Positions 35,531 through 44,367 of a stretch of 64,000 nucleotides of DNA are shown here, in pieces (the stretch's first letter is position 1; each line of letters starts with the position of its first letter). The notes under the pieces are model-generated. The model was given only the letters and a program-made list of their open reading frames with translations. It searched no databases and was not told the DNA's origin. This DNA comes from Candidatus Babelota bacterium (GTDB lineage: Bacteria; Babelota; Babeliae; Babelales; Vermiphilaceae). A program made the translations under genes and the position numbers. The DNA is taken from the NCBI GenBank assembly GCA_029262555.1, contig JAJCZE010000011.1, positions 1 through 64,000 on the forward strand. Direction: 5' to 3'.

Positions 35531-36845
35531 TTGAAAGCACTTCTCGAGCACTGTCAATTGCATCTTTAATATGCTCATCATAAATGCGCTGGTCGTAAAG
35601 GTCTGGTTTACATGAATGAATAGAGGCATGCAATTCTTTTAATTGTTTTTGAGTCAAGAAAGGTACGGTTGAATGAATTGCATGATGACCTTGGCGTCTG
35701 AATAATATCACATTGTGCTCAGGGCGAATATCTGCGACTATCGATCGTTCAGGCTGAATTGATTGTGCAAGTTTACGCGCGTGATACATAATCGGGGGTG
35801 CAAATGCGACGGTTGGCAGTGGGTTGAGCGGGAAGTTTTGACGATAATGAACTGGAGTCCATCCAAAAAACCAAAGTTCCATATGGCCGGGAGAAATATC
35901 TCGAAGCAGTCCACCTTTTCCGTACACTATCTTACTTTTACTATAATCTTTTGATTGCTCAAATTTAATGGGGTCTTTGCAGGCTCCTCGTTTGCAGCGA
36001 GTAACTTTAAGTTGTATTTGTACCAATTTGTCTGGGAGCGTAAATCCTTTACGCGGTCTAAAGAGTCGCTTTGAAATTGTTTGCTTTGGTGCAAATACGT
36101 CTAACGGCTGTACGCGGTCACGTAGAGAATAGAGGTTGTATACCTCCTTAAACATGGGGTCATTAATGAGATAATCAGTGTCTCGAATAATAGGCGATCC
36201 AAGTAATACAAGTTCATTAACTGTAAGATCACATGGTGCTAATTCATTTTGCTTTACCTTTGCTAAATTTAAACTGACATTACCACCATGACTATATCCA
36301 AAAATACGAACCCTTGGCTCATAGCCTTCAGTCTTAAGCCGTGCAACCTCTTTGCATAGTACCTCGAATAGTTTTTTAGATTCTTTGTATCGGGTTTTTG
36401 CGCTTAAAAGCCCAGACCAACCAAAGGTATAATATTTATTTTCATGTGGCGTTACGTTGTAGTGATGTGCAATTTTATTTAAAACGAATGCAAGACTTGC
36501 ACAAGAATTTCCTTCTCGTAAAGAAGTATCGATGGCATGAAATCCGAGTTGATACATTGCTTGGTTTTTATAAAAGAATGGATCTTCTCGCATTAGCTCT
36601 ACTGTTTTTTCATAGAGAGTTCCTTCAACCTTGTCTTTCATAAAGAGGGTGAAATTATTCCATGTAAGATGGGGCTTGATGCTCATGATTCCATGTACGA
36701 ATACGTTAAGCCAAACGACGTTGTTTTTGGGCGCAGGGATAGATGGCTTTGTATCGGTAGCACACCATGAGGTGAGCTTAAATCCAATAACCAGCATTGC
36801 AACGAAATACACAGCGTAACGAGTGATCCGCTTATTGCTTATCAT
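35508..36845 (-). CDS. Membrane-anchored alpha/beta-hydrolase (lipase-like)
   Basis: 445 aa from the ATG at 36845 (MISNKRITRYAVYFVAMLVI), with AAGGATAAAG upstream and a promoter at 36900-36929; a longer reading to 37007 would start upstream of that promoter. After one N-terminal membrane segment or signal peptide come VVWLNVFVHGIMSIKP, an HG oxyanion motif, and the nucleophile elbow FGYSHGGNVSL (Gly-x-Ser-x-Gly). Candidate acidic and His residues follow. Fits a lipase or esterase facing the periplasm or outside; substrate unknown. Confidence 0.78.
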   Translation of the reverse strand: MISNKRITRYAVYFVAMLVIGFKLTSWCATDTKPSIPAPKNNVVWLNVFVHGIMSIKPHLTWNNFTLFMKDKVEGTLYEKTVELMREDPFFYKNQAMYQLGFHAIDTSLREGNSCASLAFVLNKIAHHYNVTPHENKYYTFGWSGLLSAKTRYKESKKLFEVLCKEVARLKTEGYEPRVRIFGYSHGGNVSLNLAKVKQNELAPCDLTVNELVLLGSPIIRDTDYLINDPMFKEVYNLYSLRDRVQPLDVFAPKQTISKRLFRPRKGFTLPDKLVQIQLKVTRCKRGACKDPIKFEQSKDYSKSKIVYGKGGLLRDISPGHMELWFFGWTPVHYRQNFPLNPLPTVAFAPPIMYHARKLAQSIQPERSIVADIRPEHNVILFRRQGHHAIHSTVPFLTQKQLKELHASIHSCKPDLYDQRIYDEHIKDAIDSAREVLSISRSTEK

Positions 36846-36899
36846 CTTCTTTATCCTTCCTATTACAAATGGGGTATTTATCAATACCTTTCCATCCTT

Positions 36900-36929
36900 A
36901 GTATACTGCATTGCAAGTCCCAAATTCAA
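36900..36929 (-). promoter_or_regulatory. Candidate promoter of the lipase-like gene
   Basis: TTGAAT (36924-36929) and TATACT (36900-36905) on the minus strand, 18 bp apart, about 55 bp before the ATG at 36845. It supports that start. The rest of the 36846-37125 gap shows nothing recognisable. Confidence 0.5.
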
Positions 36930-37125
36930 TGGATTTATGGTTTGAAAGTGGCCAATATACGGGCTTTTTTCCAGTTTGCAATGCAAATCGCCTTCTGGAT
37001 GCATCATATCAATGGTTTAGGCCCCTTTACTTGAAGCAAAATGGACAGCTATTTTATGCTTAATTGCGCATAAATATGAATAAAAAACATAAAAATAGGC
37101 TATTTTTGCCGTGATAGGAGCTATT

Positions 37126-37779
37126 ATGATTAGACGAATTGGGATTTGTTTGAGTACAAGCTGGCGCCTTTTTAAGGTGTTTTGGCAGACGATTTATGGA
37201 GTGTTTCGAATTTCAAAGCTGCAAGAGCCAATTGTTTCTATTTTTGGAGGGGCGCGCGTTACGGGAGAAGATTTTTATTTTAAAAAAGCGCATGAACTAG
37301 GGCGTCGTTTTACTGAGTTGGATATTTCCGTTCTCACTGGGGGAGGGCCGGGTATAATGGAGGCGGCAAGCTGTGGTGTGATTGAAGCCCCTAAAGGAAA
37401 AGGGCGTATTATGGGAATAGGGGTAACTGATTTGGGTGAAGAGCCAAATCAATGCGCGCAGGAATTTTTTGCACTCGATTATTTTTTCGCACGTAAATGG
37501 TTATTAACACATTTTTCATCGGCAATTGTAGTGTTTCCGGGAGGATTTGGAACATTAGATGAGCTATCAGGAGTGCTTACGCTTATTCAGACGAAGAAGC
37601 TTGCTCGAATTCCTATTGTATTATTTGGGATAGAATATTGGCAGCCGTTTATGCAATGGGTTAAAGGTGAAGCGTTGAAACATGGGACTATAGGTAAAGA
37701 TGATTTGAAACTCTTTACGGTAACTGATGATTTAGAGCAAGTGTTTTGTTTGATTCGAGATGAATGCAAGGTGAAATAA
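37126..37779 (+). CDS. LOG-family protein (lysine decarboxylase-like fold)
   Basis: 217 aa from the ATG at 37126, with TAGGAG upstream. GGGPGIMEAA (about 78) and VVFPGGFGTLDEL (about 139) are the LOG/TIGR00730 nucleotide-binding and catalytic motifs. Characterised members remove ribose-5-phosphate from nucleoside monophosphates, e.g. cytokinin precursors. A tandem paralogue follows with a 1-nt overlap. Why two copies are kept is unknown. Confidence 0.9.
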   Translation: MIRRIGICLSTSWRLFKVFWQTIYGVFRISKLQEPIVSIFGGARVTGEDFYFKKAHELGRRFTELDISVLTGGGPGIMEAASCGVIEAPKGKGRIMGIGVTDLGEEPNQCAQEFFALDYFFARKWLLTHFSSAIVVFPGGFGTLDELSGVLTLIQTKKLARIPIVLFGIEYWQPFMQWVKGEALKHGTIGKDDLKLFTVTDDLEQVFCLIRDECKVK

Positions 37780-38423
37780 TGAAATGGATTATGGATGTAT
37801 TAAAGGTTTGGTTGGTTTCTTTGAAATCTGCATTCCAATTGAGTTATGGAGTATTTAAATTACGCCACTTGCGCCAACCAGTAGTTGCAGTATTTGGTGG
37901 AAAGGGCGCGTATACAAAAGGCAAATATGCTATGTGGGCGTATGATTTTTCTGCAATCATGGCGCGGCAGGGAATGTCTGTAATTACGGGTGGTGGCCCG
38001 GGTATTATGGAGGCTGCAAATTGTGGTGCATATGAAGCGAGTGAAAAGAAAAGGGGATCAACGCTTGGCGTTGGTGTGAGAGGTGTGAATAAAGATTTTT
38101 TTAATGAATGTGCTCCGATTATTACTGTTGATTATTTTTTTGTACGTAAATGGCTGTTGACGCATTATGCTTGCTGCTATGTATTTTTTCCAGGCGGAGT
38201 GGGCACTGTTGATGAGTTGTTTGAAGCGCTTAATTTAATGAAGCTTAATAAGATGAAACGAGCGCCGGTTATTTTAATTGGTATGGAATATTGGCATCAT
38301 TTAATTGCGTGGTATAAGCGTGCGCATGGCGATGATTTTATTTCTGCTCCTATTGAAAAAGCGTTGATAATTACTGATGATTTAGATAAGGCTGCGCAAG
38401 CGATTATTGATTTTCGAGAGTGA
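37779..38423 (+). CDS. LOG-family protein, second copy
   Basis: 214 aa. GGGPGIMEAANCGAYEA and YVFFPGGVGTVDELFEAL carry the family motifs. Same order of elements as the upstream copy, with a similar N-terminal hydrophobic/aromatic lead (LVSLKSAFQLSYGVF versus LFKVFWQTIYGVF). The A of its ATG is the last base of the upstream stop codon; AAGGTG serves as ribosome binding site. The two may form a heterodimer. Confidence 0.9.
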   Translation: MKWIMDVLKVWLVSLKSAFQLSYGVFKLRHLRQPVVAVFGGKGAYTKGKYAMWAYDFSAIMARQGMSVITGGGPGIMEAANCGAYEASEKKRGSTLGVGVRGVNKDFFNECAPIITVDYFFVRKWLLTHYACCYVFFPGGVGTVDELFEALNLMKLNKMKRAPVILIGMEYWHHLIAWYKRAHGDDFISAPIEKALIITDDLDKAAQAIIDFRE

Positions 38424-38495
38424 TTCTTTGTGGTATGATACTGATGCTTTAGGGCAAATCATTTTTTATATGAGCATCAATTAAAAAGGAATCAT

Positions 38496-39173
38496 GTGGA
38501 TACTTATAAAGCATGCATTGGTTTGGCATTATGTATGATTGTGACAATTAATGCAGCTAATACGGATCGCGAGATGCCATCGGCAATAGAAGGGAAAAGT
38601 TTTTTTAGTGATCGTACTGGTACTGTTCGCGTGCTGCCTGATGGATCAATTACTGTATCGAGACAGTCTCCTTCTGAAGAAATTGTTGTTTTTAAAGATG
38701 GCAAGAAGGTGAAAGAATATGATTTTGGATTCCGCAGCGTAGCTGTAGCGCTGACGCGCGGGGCGGCAATATTTGCTAATGGATGCACTGCGCGCAGGGT
38801 TGCGTTAAATGCAGAAGAATTACAACGTTCTCATTTAAATCAACACTGGGATGTTGTCGTTGAAGATGATGAAGGGAGCATTCTTACAGAGTGGAATTTT
38901 GGGCCTGAGTATGTAGAGCTTAAATGGCGAGCATATAAAAGAACTTCTTGCGATGGCCGATATGAAGTTTCTTACAGCGTAGGTCCAGAACGGCCCCACA
39001 CTATAATTCGTGATACTCAAGCAAATACTGAAATAGATATATCTACTATTGGATCAGTTGATTTTACGCCCGATGGCTCACAGTTGGTTGCCAATTGCCG
39101 AGGCGCTATTCGCTTTTATATGGTTGCAGATTTTTTCAAATCAGAATCACCGGCGGTAAAAGCGGTAAAATAA
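38496..39173 (+). CDS. Secreted beta-rich protein, unknown
   Basis: 225 aa, GTG start with AAAAAGGA upstream; an overlapping ATG at 38494 is in another frame and closes quickly. Signal peptide (CIGLALCMIVTINAA). The mature part is made of short beta strands with WD/propeller-like turns, for example VRVLPDGSITVS and VDFTPDGSQLVANCRGAI. Could be part of a beta-propeller, but too short for a full one. Its end overlaps the convergent symporter gene by 58 bp. Confidence 0.65.
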   Translation: MDTYKACIGLALCMIVTINAANTDREMPSAIEGKSFFSDRTGTVRVLPDGSITVSRQSPSEEIVVFKDGKKVKEYDFGFRSVAVALTRGAAIFANGCTARRVALNAEELQRSHLNQHWDVVVEDDEGSILTEWNFGPEYVELKWRAYKRTSCDGRYEVSYSVGPERPHTIIRDTQANTEIDISTIGSVDFTPDGSQLVANCRGAIRFYMVADFFKSESPAVKAVK

Positions 39174-40504
39174 TAAGCAATTGCAGAAATAACTACCGGT
39201 AAAAGAACTTTTGGCAATTCTGTATTCCAAAATGGAATAAGCATAAATGCTATTCCGCCACACAAAACCGATGCAATTGCGCCGGACTTGCTGACGCGAT
39301 CACTGCAATAGGCAACTAAAAGTGGCACAAGCAAACAGCTCACAGAAATTGCGTAGCTATCAATTAAAATAGTAATTACATTTTGCGGAACAAAGTAAGA
39401 TGCAATGAGTGCGATAATTCCAAGTGCAAGTGTAATTACTTTTGATCGATATAATGCGTCTGGCATTCCAATCCATTTTAACTCAAAATCTTGAGCTACG
39501 TTGGAGCTCACAGCACAAAGCATTGAATCTGCGGTGGAAGTAATTGCTGCAATAATTGCGCATAAGCAGAGCACTACTACAAACTCATTGGTTAAAAATT
39601 CAACTATCGGAATAAGCGGACTTGTGCCAATGGGTATTTCAATACCAAGGAGCTTTGCTTGCATACCAAAATAAATTGGAATAAGCGCAAAAAAGATAAT
39701 TGCGACGCATGAAAGTAATGCACTCATAGCGGCAATACGGGGAGAGCGTGCTGCAAAAAATCGTTGAGCAAGATCTTGTTCTATTAATGAAAATAATGCG
39801 GGCATCGAAATAGTTGCTACTAACGTATTGAGTGATAAGGGCACCGTTCCAAAAAACTCTTTTTGGATTTCGCCGATTGAGCTCCACGCAAAGGGTGGGC
39901 CATAGAGGAGACTGTATAGAAAGACGCCCACAAAAATACATATAATCAGTAATACTTGAAACACGTCAGTAATAATTACCGCTTTTAAACCGCCCGCCAT
40001 TGTATAGATAATGATAAAGAGCCAAAATGCCAGAAAGATCCATTCTGTAGCCATGCCTAAATTGAGAGAATCAATAATGGTGCGAGAGGCAACCACTTGT
40101 CCAACTAATAATCCACTCATGGTGATGATTGAAAGGAATGATGCGATCTGTTTTAGAAACAGTGAATTGTATTTTTTTTCAAAAATTTCAGCTGTAGTGC
40201 TGACGTTAATTACTTGTAATCTGCGTGCAAAGCCAGCGGCAAGCAGTGCAAATCCAACAGTCATACCAATGGTATAGAGTAATCCGTAGATGCCATAAAG
40301 GTAGGCGTTTTCAGAAGTACCAATGAGCATTCCGCCACCAATTTGCGTGGCAATGAGCGTCATCGTTACGGGAAACAGTCCTAAATCACGTCCTGCCAAA
40401 AAGTAATCTGAAGTGCTATTCACTTGGGTAGAAGCAGCTAAACCGATAATGGTATAAAAAATTGCAAGTGCGGCAAAAATGCCAAAAAATAAAAGCGTGT
40501 TCAT
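39116..40504 (-). CDS. Sodium:solute symporter family (SSF) transporter
   Basis: 462 aa from the ATG at 40504 (GGAG 7 nt upstream); the reading to 40573 lacks a signal. About 12-13 membrane segments. SSF blocks: STSDYFLAGRDLGLFPV near the start, TQIGGGMLIG, and ITSTADSMLCAVSSNVAQD in the middle, which matches the SSF ADS(x)LL(x)xSS region for sodium binding. Takes up an organic solute with sodium; the substrate (proline, pantothenate, sugar) is not decidable. Confidence 0.9.
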   Translation of the reverse strand: MNTLLFFGIFAALAIFYTIIGLAASTQVNSTSDYFLAGRDLGLFPVTMTLIATQIGGGMLIGTSENAYLYGIYGLLYTIGMTVGFALLAAGFARRLQVINVSTTAEIFEKKYNSLFLKQIASFLSIITMSGLLVGQVVASRTIIDSLNLGMATEWIFLAFWLFIIIYTMAGGLKAVIITDVFQVLLIICIFVGVFLYSLLYGPPFAWSSIGEIQKEFFGTVPLSLNTLVATISMPALFSLIEQDLAQRFFAARSPRIAAMSALLSCVAIIFFALIPIYFGMQAKLLGIEIPIGTSPLIPIVEFLTNEFVVVLCLCAIIAAITSTADSMLCAVSSNVAQDFELKWIGMPDALYRSKVITLALGIIALIASYFVPQNVITILIDSYAISVSCLLVPLLVAYCSDRVSKSGAIASVLCGGIAFMLIPFWNTELPKVLLPVVISAIAYYFTAFTAGDSDLKKSATI

Positions 40505-40841
40505 AAAAAACTCCATCGAAATACGTTTAAATAAATGTATTTGATTATAAAGAAACTCGTAATTCAATCGCAACTGTGTATAAAAAGGGACATGCCTTTT
40601 ACGCTCGATGGAGGAGGCTGTGACGAAGAATAGTTTGCGAAAAAAGAAACGTTGGAGCCATGATTAAAACCTGTATATAAACGCAAAAAGAAGTTGCTCA
40701 TCTTTTAAAGTATAGCCTGAGATGCACAAAGAGTGAAGAGTGCCTTTTGGCATTCCATGCCGAGCATGACATTTTTCGATTGATTTGATATCCTAGGGGA
40801 GTAAAAAATTCTTAGAATATCAACTGCTTTGAAGGGTATTT
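40505..40841. other. 337-bp intergenic region with one hairpin
   Basis: Between divergent genes. A stem at 40785-40797 with 40811-40823 (TTGATATCCTAGG against CTTAGAATATCAA, about 10 of 13 paired, 13-nt loop) ends 18 nt before the GTG of the next gene. CTGAGAT at about 40710 recalls part of a thiamine riboswitch, but the remaining conserved parts are missing. Nothing else recognised. Confidence 0.4.
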
Positions 40842-41495
40842 GTGAATAAATCAGCACACATCTCAATGGCACGATCTGCAGCTATTATTATTGCATCAAA
40901 AATTTTTTCTTTGATTAAAATGAGTTTCGCTATCGGCACGTTTTGGACTGCATTTTCATTACGCACAATGCTTACGCCACTCGTGGGAGCATTTGGTGGC
41001 ATGATGGGTGTTGGTATGCTGTGTGCAAGCAGTGTAGCGCATGCGTTGTTTTTCAAAAAAGCACTGACACTTTCTTTTTTGGCATATAGCGGAATTCCTT
41101 CTTTATTAGCATCTGCCTATTGGGCAACTGAATCGCGAGCAATTCGTGCTGCAATTCCAGCAGCATGCATAGCTCTGTTTGTATTACATCCGCAAGGAAT
41201 GATGGCAGCTCCCTATGCACTGTATTGGCTGATTCCTATTGCAGTTGCATATCGCAACACCAGTTCAATATTCTTAACTTCTTTGGGCAGTACGTTTACT
41301 GCGCATGCAGCTGGGTCAGTATTGTGGCTCTATAGCACTGGTATGCAAGCGAGCTATTGGTACGGTTTATTACCACTCGTTCCTGCAGAGCGACTTGCCT
41401 TAGCAGCTGGTATGGCAGTGAGCCATATGCTTTTTACCCATTTTTTATCATACAGCTCTGGCTTTATTGTTCGCTATGCACGCGCTCATCAATAG
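40842..41495 (+). CDS. Polytopic membrane protein, unknown
   Basis: 217 aa, about six hydrophobic segments, GTG start with GAAGGG upstream. Size and pattern recall small uptake components (S components of ECF transporters), with a C-terminal GMAVSHMLFTHFLSYSSGF. No family signature was recognised, so this is only a possibility. uppS follows after 9 bp, so it could be co-transcribed. Confidence 0.65.
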   Translation: MNKSAHISMARSAAIIIASKIFSLIKMSFAIGTFWTAFSLRTMLTPLVGAFGGMMGVGMLCASSVAHALFFKKALTLSFLAYSGIPSLLASAYWATESRAIRAAIPAACIALFVLHPQGMMAAPYALYWLIPIAVAYRNTSSIFLTSLGSTFTAHAAGSVLWLYSTGMQASYWYGLLPLVPAERLALAAGMAVSHMLFTHFLSYSSGFIVRYARAHQ

Positions 41496-41504
41496 GCGCT
41501 GCGA

Positions 41505-42197
41505 ATGATTACTCATCTTGCATGCATCATGGATGGCAATCGGCGCTGGGCAAAAAGCAAGGGTGCTCCGGTGTGGGATGGGCATAAAGAAGGGGTAAAG
41601 ACGGTTGGGCGAGTGGTTGATTTTTGTCTGCAAAAAAAAATACCGTATCTCTCTTTATATACGTTTTCTCTTGAGAATTTTAAACGGCCGCGCGCTGAAC
41701 TGAATTTTTTGTTTTCAGTATTGCTACAAAATGTAAAAAAGCGCGTAGTTTCAGACATGGTAAAAAAGGGAGTGCGAATATCGTTTGTGGGGGATCGTAC
41801 ATTGTTTCCCGAATCAGCACTTTCTACTATTCAAGCTATTGAATCAGCCTGCGCATCCGGCACAAATCTGCACGTGCAGTTGCTTTTTTGTTATGGCGGG
41901 CGGCAAGAGATTGTGCAGGGCGTTCGCAATGCCGTTAAAAAAATTAATACGGGTGAATTGGATGTCGAAGCATTAGATGATGCACAATTCGAGTCTCTTT
42001 TATGGAGCGGGAGCGTGCCAGCCCCTGATATCATTATTCGTACCGGTGGTGCGCAGCGCTTGAGTAATTTTTTGCTGTTTCAAGCTGCGTATAGTGAGTT
42101 TTTCTTTTTAGATTGTTATTGGCCCGCTCTAGAATTGGAGCAACTACACAAAGTAATGGATTCATACACTGAACGGCAAAGGAATTTTGGCGCATGA
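41505..42197 (+). CDS. uppS: Undecaprenyl diphosphate synthase
   Basis: 230 aa. ACIMDGNRRWAKSKGAP at the N-terminus holds the catalytic Asp, followed by GHKEGV, YTFSLENFKRP and the C-terminal PDIIIRTGGAQRLSNFLLFQ with RxSNFL. It is a cis-prenyltransferase making the lipid carrier for cell-wall synthesis, so it works upstream of murG. In the family the later motif is usually RTSGExRLSNFL; here Ser-Gly-Glu is Gly-Gly-Ala, a notable change. It overlaps gpsA by 4 nt. Confidence 0.94.
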   Translation: MITHLACIMDGNRRWAKSKGAPVWDGHKEGVKTVGRVVDFCLQKKIPYLSLYTFSLENFKRPRAELNFLFSVLLQNVKKRVVSDMVKKGVRISFVGDRTLFPESALSTIQAIESACASGTNLHVQLLFCYGGRQEIVQGVRNAVKKINTGELDVEALDDAQFESLLWSGSVPAPDIIIRTGGAQRLSNFLLFQAAYSEFFFLDCYWPALELEQLHKVMDSYTERQRNFGA

Positions 42198-43195
42198 AGC
42201 AGATCTCAATTATTGGAGAAGGGGCATGGGGCACTGCGGTAGCTACATTACTTGCACATAATGGGCATCGGGTAAAACTTTGGTGTTATCATAGTGAACT
42301 TGCAGATGAAATTAATCGTACGCATCGTAATGAACGGTTTTTACCTGGCATTGCATTAAGTGAAAACATAACGGCCCTTGCATCACTTGAAGATGCAGTG
42401 AAAGATGCCGAATGGATTTGCGAAGCAATTCCCGTAAAGTATTTGCGCTCGATCCTTATTCAAATGAGATCGCACGTGCGCTCTCAGCAGCGATGGGTGA
42501 TTATGAGTAAGGGGATAGAAAAAGATACGCTTTTATTGCCAACGCAAATAGTTGCAGATGTATTAGGCAATGATGTGCAACAAACTGTATTTGCAGGGCC
42601 AAGTTTTGCACGCGATCTTGCGCTTAAAATTATTACTGCCGTAACGATTGCTGCCCCTGATTGTAAACATGCAAAAGAGCTGCAGCAGCTTTTGGCAAGT
42701 GATTATTTTCGTCCCTATATTTCAACAGACATGATTGGTGTGCAGGTAGGATCGGCGTTAAAAAATGTGATTGCAATAGGGATCGGCATGCTTGATGGTA
42801 TTGGGCAAACGGATAATGCAAAAGCATTTATGCTTACGCGAGGTTTGCATGAAATGTCAGAACTTGCCGTAAGGTTGGGCGGCCGGCAAGAGACGGTTTA
42901 CGGATTATCGGGCGTTGGTGATTTAGTGCTTACTGCAATGGGGTCATTGAGTAGGAATTTAGAAGTTGGCAAACGATTAGGGCGTGGCCAATCGCTCGAT
43001 GATATTCTAAAAGAGACCGGTTTTATTCCTGAAGGGATTAATACGGTTGATTCCATGCATGCGCTTATGAAGCAATATGATGCGCAGCTTTCTATTTGTT
43101 CGGGTATTTATGAAGTGATTTATAAGGACAAGCCAATTGAAATAATGCTTCAAGAATTGATGCGGCAGCCACTTTCATATGAGTGTGAAGAATAA
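42194..43195 (+). CDS. gpsA: NAD(P)-dependent glycerol-3-phosphate dehydrogenase
   Basis: 333 aa. N-terminal Rossmann loop IIGEGAWGTAVA, then WVIMSKGIEKDTL, FAGPSFARDLAL, the catalytic-region QVGSALKNVIAIGIGMLDGI and GLSGVGDLVLT. Makes sn-glycerol-3-phosphate for phospholipids. Follows uppS with a 4-nt overlap. Terminator at 43218-43243. Confidence 0.96.
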   Translation: MKQISIIGEGAWGTAVATLLAHNGHRVKLWCYHSELADEINRTHRNERFLPGIALSENITALASLEDAVKDAEWICEAIPVKYLRSILIQMRSHVRSQQRWVIMSKGIEKDTLLLPTQIVADVLGNDVQQTVFAGPSFARDLALKIITAVTIAAPDCKHAKELQQLLASDYFRPYISTDMIGVQVGSALKNVIAIGIGMLDGIGQTDNAKAFMLTRGLHEMSELAVRLGGRQETVYGLSGVGDLVLTAMGSLSRNLEVGKRLGRGQSLDDILKETGFIPEGINTVDSMHALMKQYDAQLSICSGIYEVIYKDKPIEIMLQELMRQPLSYECEE

Positions 43196-43217
43196 ATTTG
43201 TTTTTAATTGGATATGA

Positions 43218-43243
43218 AAAAGGCGAGCCTGGACCCGCCTTTT
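43218..43243. terminator. Bidirectional terminator between gpsA and the cysteine-rich gene
   Basis: AAAAGGCG (43218-43225) and CGCCTTTT (43236-43243) form an 8-bp stem with a 10-nt loop; T-rich on both strands. Serves gpsA (plus) and the 43264 gene (minus). Confidence 0.8.
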
Positions 43244-43263
43244 AGTTAAAAAAAAGTGTCTGT

Positions 43264-43560
43264 TTATTTGCAGCCACAGTTTCCGCATGAGCAACCGCAG
43301 CTAGAACATTTGCGTGTCGCTGCAGATTCCTCTTCGCCTTTTTTAACAGCTGTTTCTGTGCTTGTATCTACAGATTTGCACCCACAGCAGCTAGAACATT
43401 TATTGTTGCACTTGCAGCAGTTAGAGCATGAACGAGTGCCCTCTACTTGGCTTCTTACAACTTCTTTTGCAAGATCTTTTCCAGAGCGCTCAGCTCTGTC
43501 GCCTTCAGCTAACACTGGTGCAGCTATTACTACTGCACAAAGCAAAGCATATTTGTTCAT
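43264..43560 (-). CDS. Small secreted cysteine-rich (metallothionein-like) protein
   Basis: 98 aa. Signal peptide MNKYALLCAVVIAAPVLA, a charged helix, then two cysteine clusters: CSNCCKCNNKCSSCCGC (8 Cys) and CSSCGCSCGNCGC (6 Cys), separated by about 28 residues. Fourteen Cys in about 80 mature residues, as CC, CxC and CxxC, resembles metallothioneins. Export and the lack of known family make metal binding outside the cytoplasm or a disulfide-rich surface protein equally possible. AAGGAG precedes the start. Own terminator. Confidence 0.72.
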   Translation of the reverse strand: MNKYALLCAVVIAAPVLAEGDRAERSGKDLAKEVVRSQVEGTRSCSNCCKCNNKCSSCCGCKSVDTSTETAVKKGEEESAATRKCSSCGCSCGNCGCK

Positions 43561-43652
43561 AGTGACTCCTTAATTGGGATGTTAATGAACGATACTATGG
43601 ATACAGTAGTACGAAAGATTATTAAAAAAAGCAATAGACGTCTGAGAGAGAG

Positions 43653-43730
43653 TTAGGATATGGCTACAGGCTTGTAAAAGCGAGCAGGGTTTCGTAAAGA
43701 ATGTTCGCCTTGCCGCTTGCCCAGAGCTAA
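43653..43730 (-). pseudogene. Remnant of the 3' end of a HAD gene
   Basis: On the minus strand this stretch reads KRQGEHSLRNPARFYKPVAIS then stop. It matches RDKHPLRNIARFYKPAAIS and stop of the HAD protein at 44368-45165; the DNA agrees at about 49 of 60 positions. No upstream part of the gene is present. It lies between the cysteine-rich gene and dps, so copies of this gene end flank dps. The rest of the 43561-43842 gap shows only the dps ribosome binding site. Confidence 0.75.
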
Positions 43731-43842
43731 CTGAAAACTTAGGACTAATATTTTTTTAGGTGGAAATTAATTTCCTGATTCGACTTATATTTAAAAAATG
43801 ATACCTTTCGTTTAAATAAAATAATTCCATAAGGAGTAGTAA

Positions 43843-44331
43843 ATGAAAAATAGTATGCATGTTACCAAGATAAATATTCCTGAGGACCGCCGTATAGAAT
43901 TAATAGCGTTACTTAACACATCACTTGCCTGTGGTAATGATTTATATGCTCAACTGAAACAAGCGCATTGGAATATTAAAGGCTCTAATTTTATAGCGCT
44001 TCATAAATTATTTGATGAACTTGCTGAGCAAGTAGAAGAGCAAGTTGATATTATTGCAGAGCGTATTGAGAGTTTAGGGGGGACGGCGCAGGGAACTATT
44101 CAATCAACAATAAAAAACAGTAGTTTACGTCTTTATCCAGAGGATATTTTTTTAGCAAAAGAGCATCTTGAACATTTAACTCATAATTTTGCAATTTTAG
44201 GAGAACTTTCTCGAAACAATATTCGGATATGTGAACAATTAGAAGATCTTGGAACGGGTGATCTGTACATAGCATTTACGAGATTATTAGATAAATCGCT
44301 TTGGTTTCTTGAAGCTCATTTACAAAAATAA
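43843..44331 (+). CDS. dps: Dps-family ferritin-like DNA-protection protein
   Basis: 162 aa. The Dps di-iron/ferroxidase region is clear: QAHWNIKGSNFIALHKLFDE (His, Asp and the later Glu of VDIIAERIESLGG). It stores iron and protects DNA against peroxide, or acts as a mini-ferritin. AAGGAGTAGTAA precedes the ATG. It sits between a HAD-gene remnant and the related HAD gene, so it may be an insertion. Confidence 0.93.
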   Translation: MKNSMHVTKINIPEDRRIELIALLNTSLACGNDLYAQLKQAHWNIKGSNFIALHKLFDELAEQVEEQVDIIAERIESLGGTAQGTIQSTIKNSSLRLYPEDIFLAKEHLEHLTHNFAILGELSRNNIRICEQLEDLGTGDLYIAFTRLLDKSLWFLEAHLQK

Positions 44332-44367
44332 ATTACGGTTGCTGCAAATTTTTATACGGGTGGGATA

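Noticed and set aside
36846-37007. N-terminal extension of the lipase-like protein
   Set aside because: A promoter at 36900-36929 and a ribosome binding site support the ATG at 36845; the extension has no signal.
40700-40760. CTGAGAT resembling part of a thiamine riboswitch
   Set aside because: The other conserved blocks of the riboswitch are absent and the downstream protein is not a recognised thiamine transporter.
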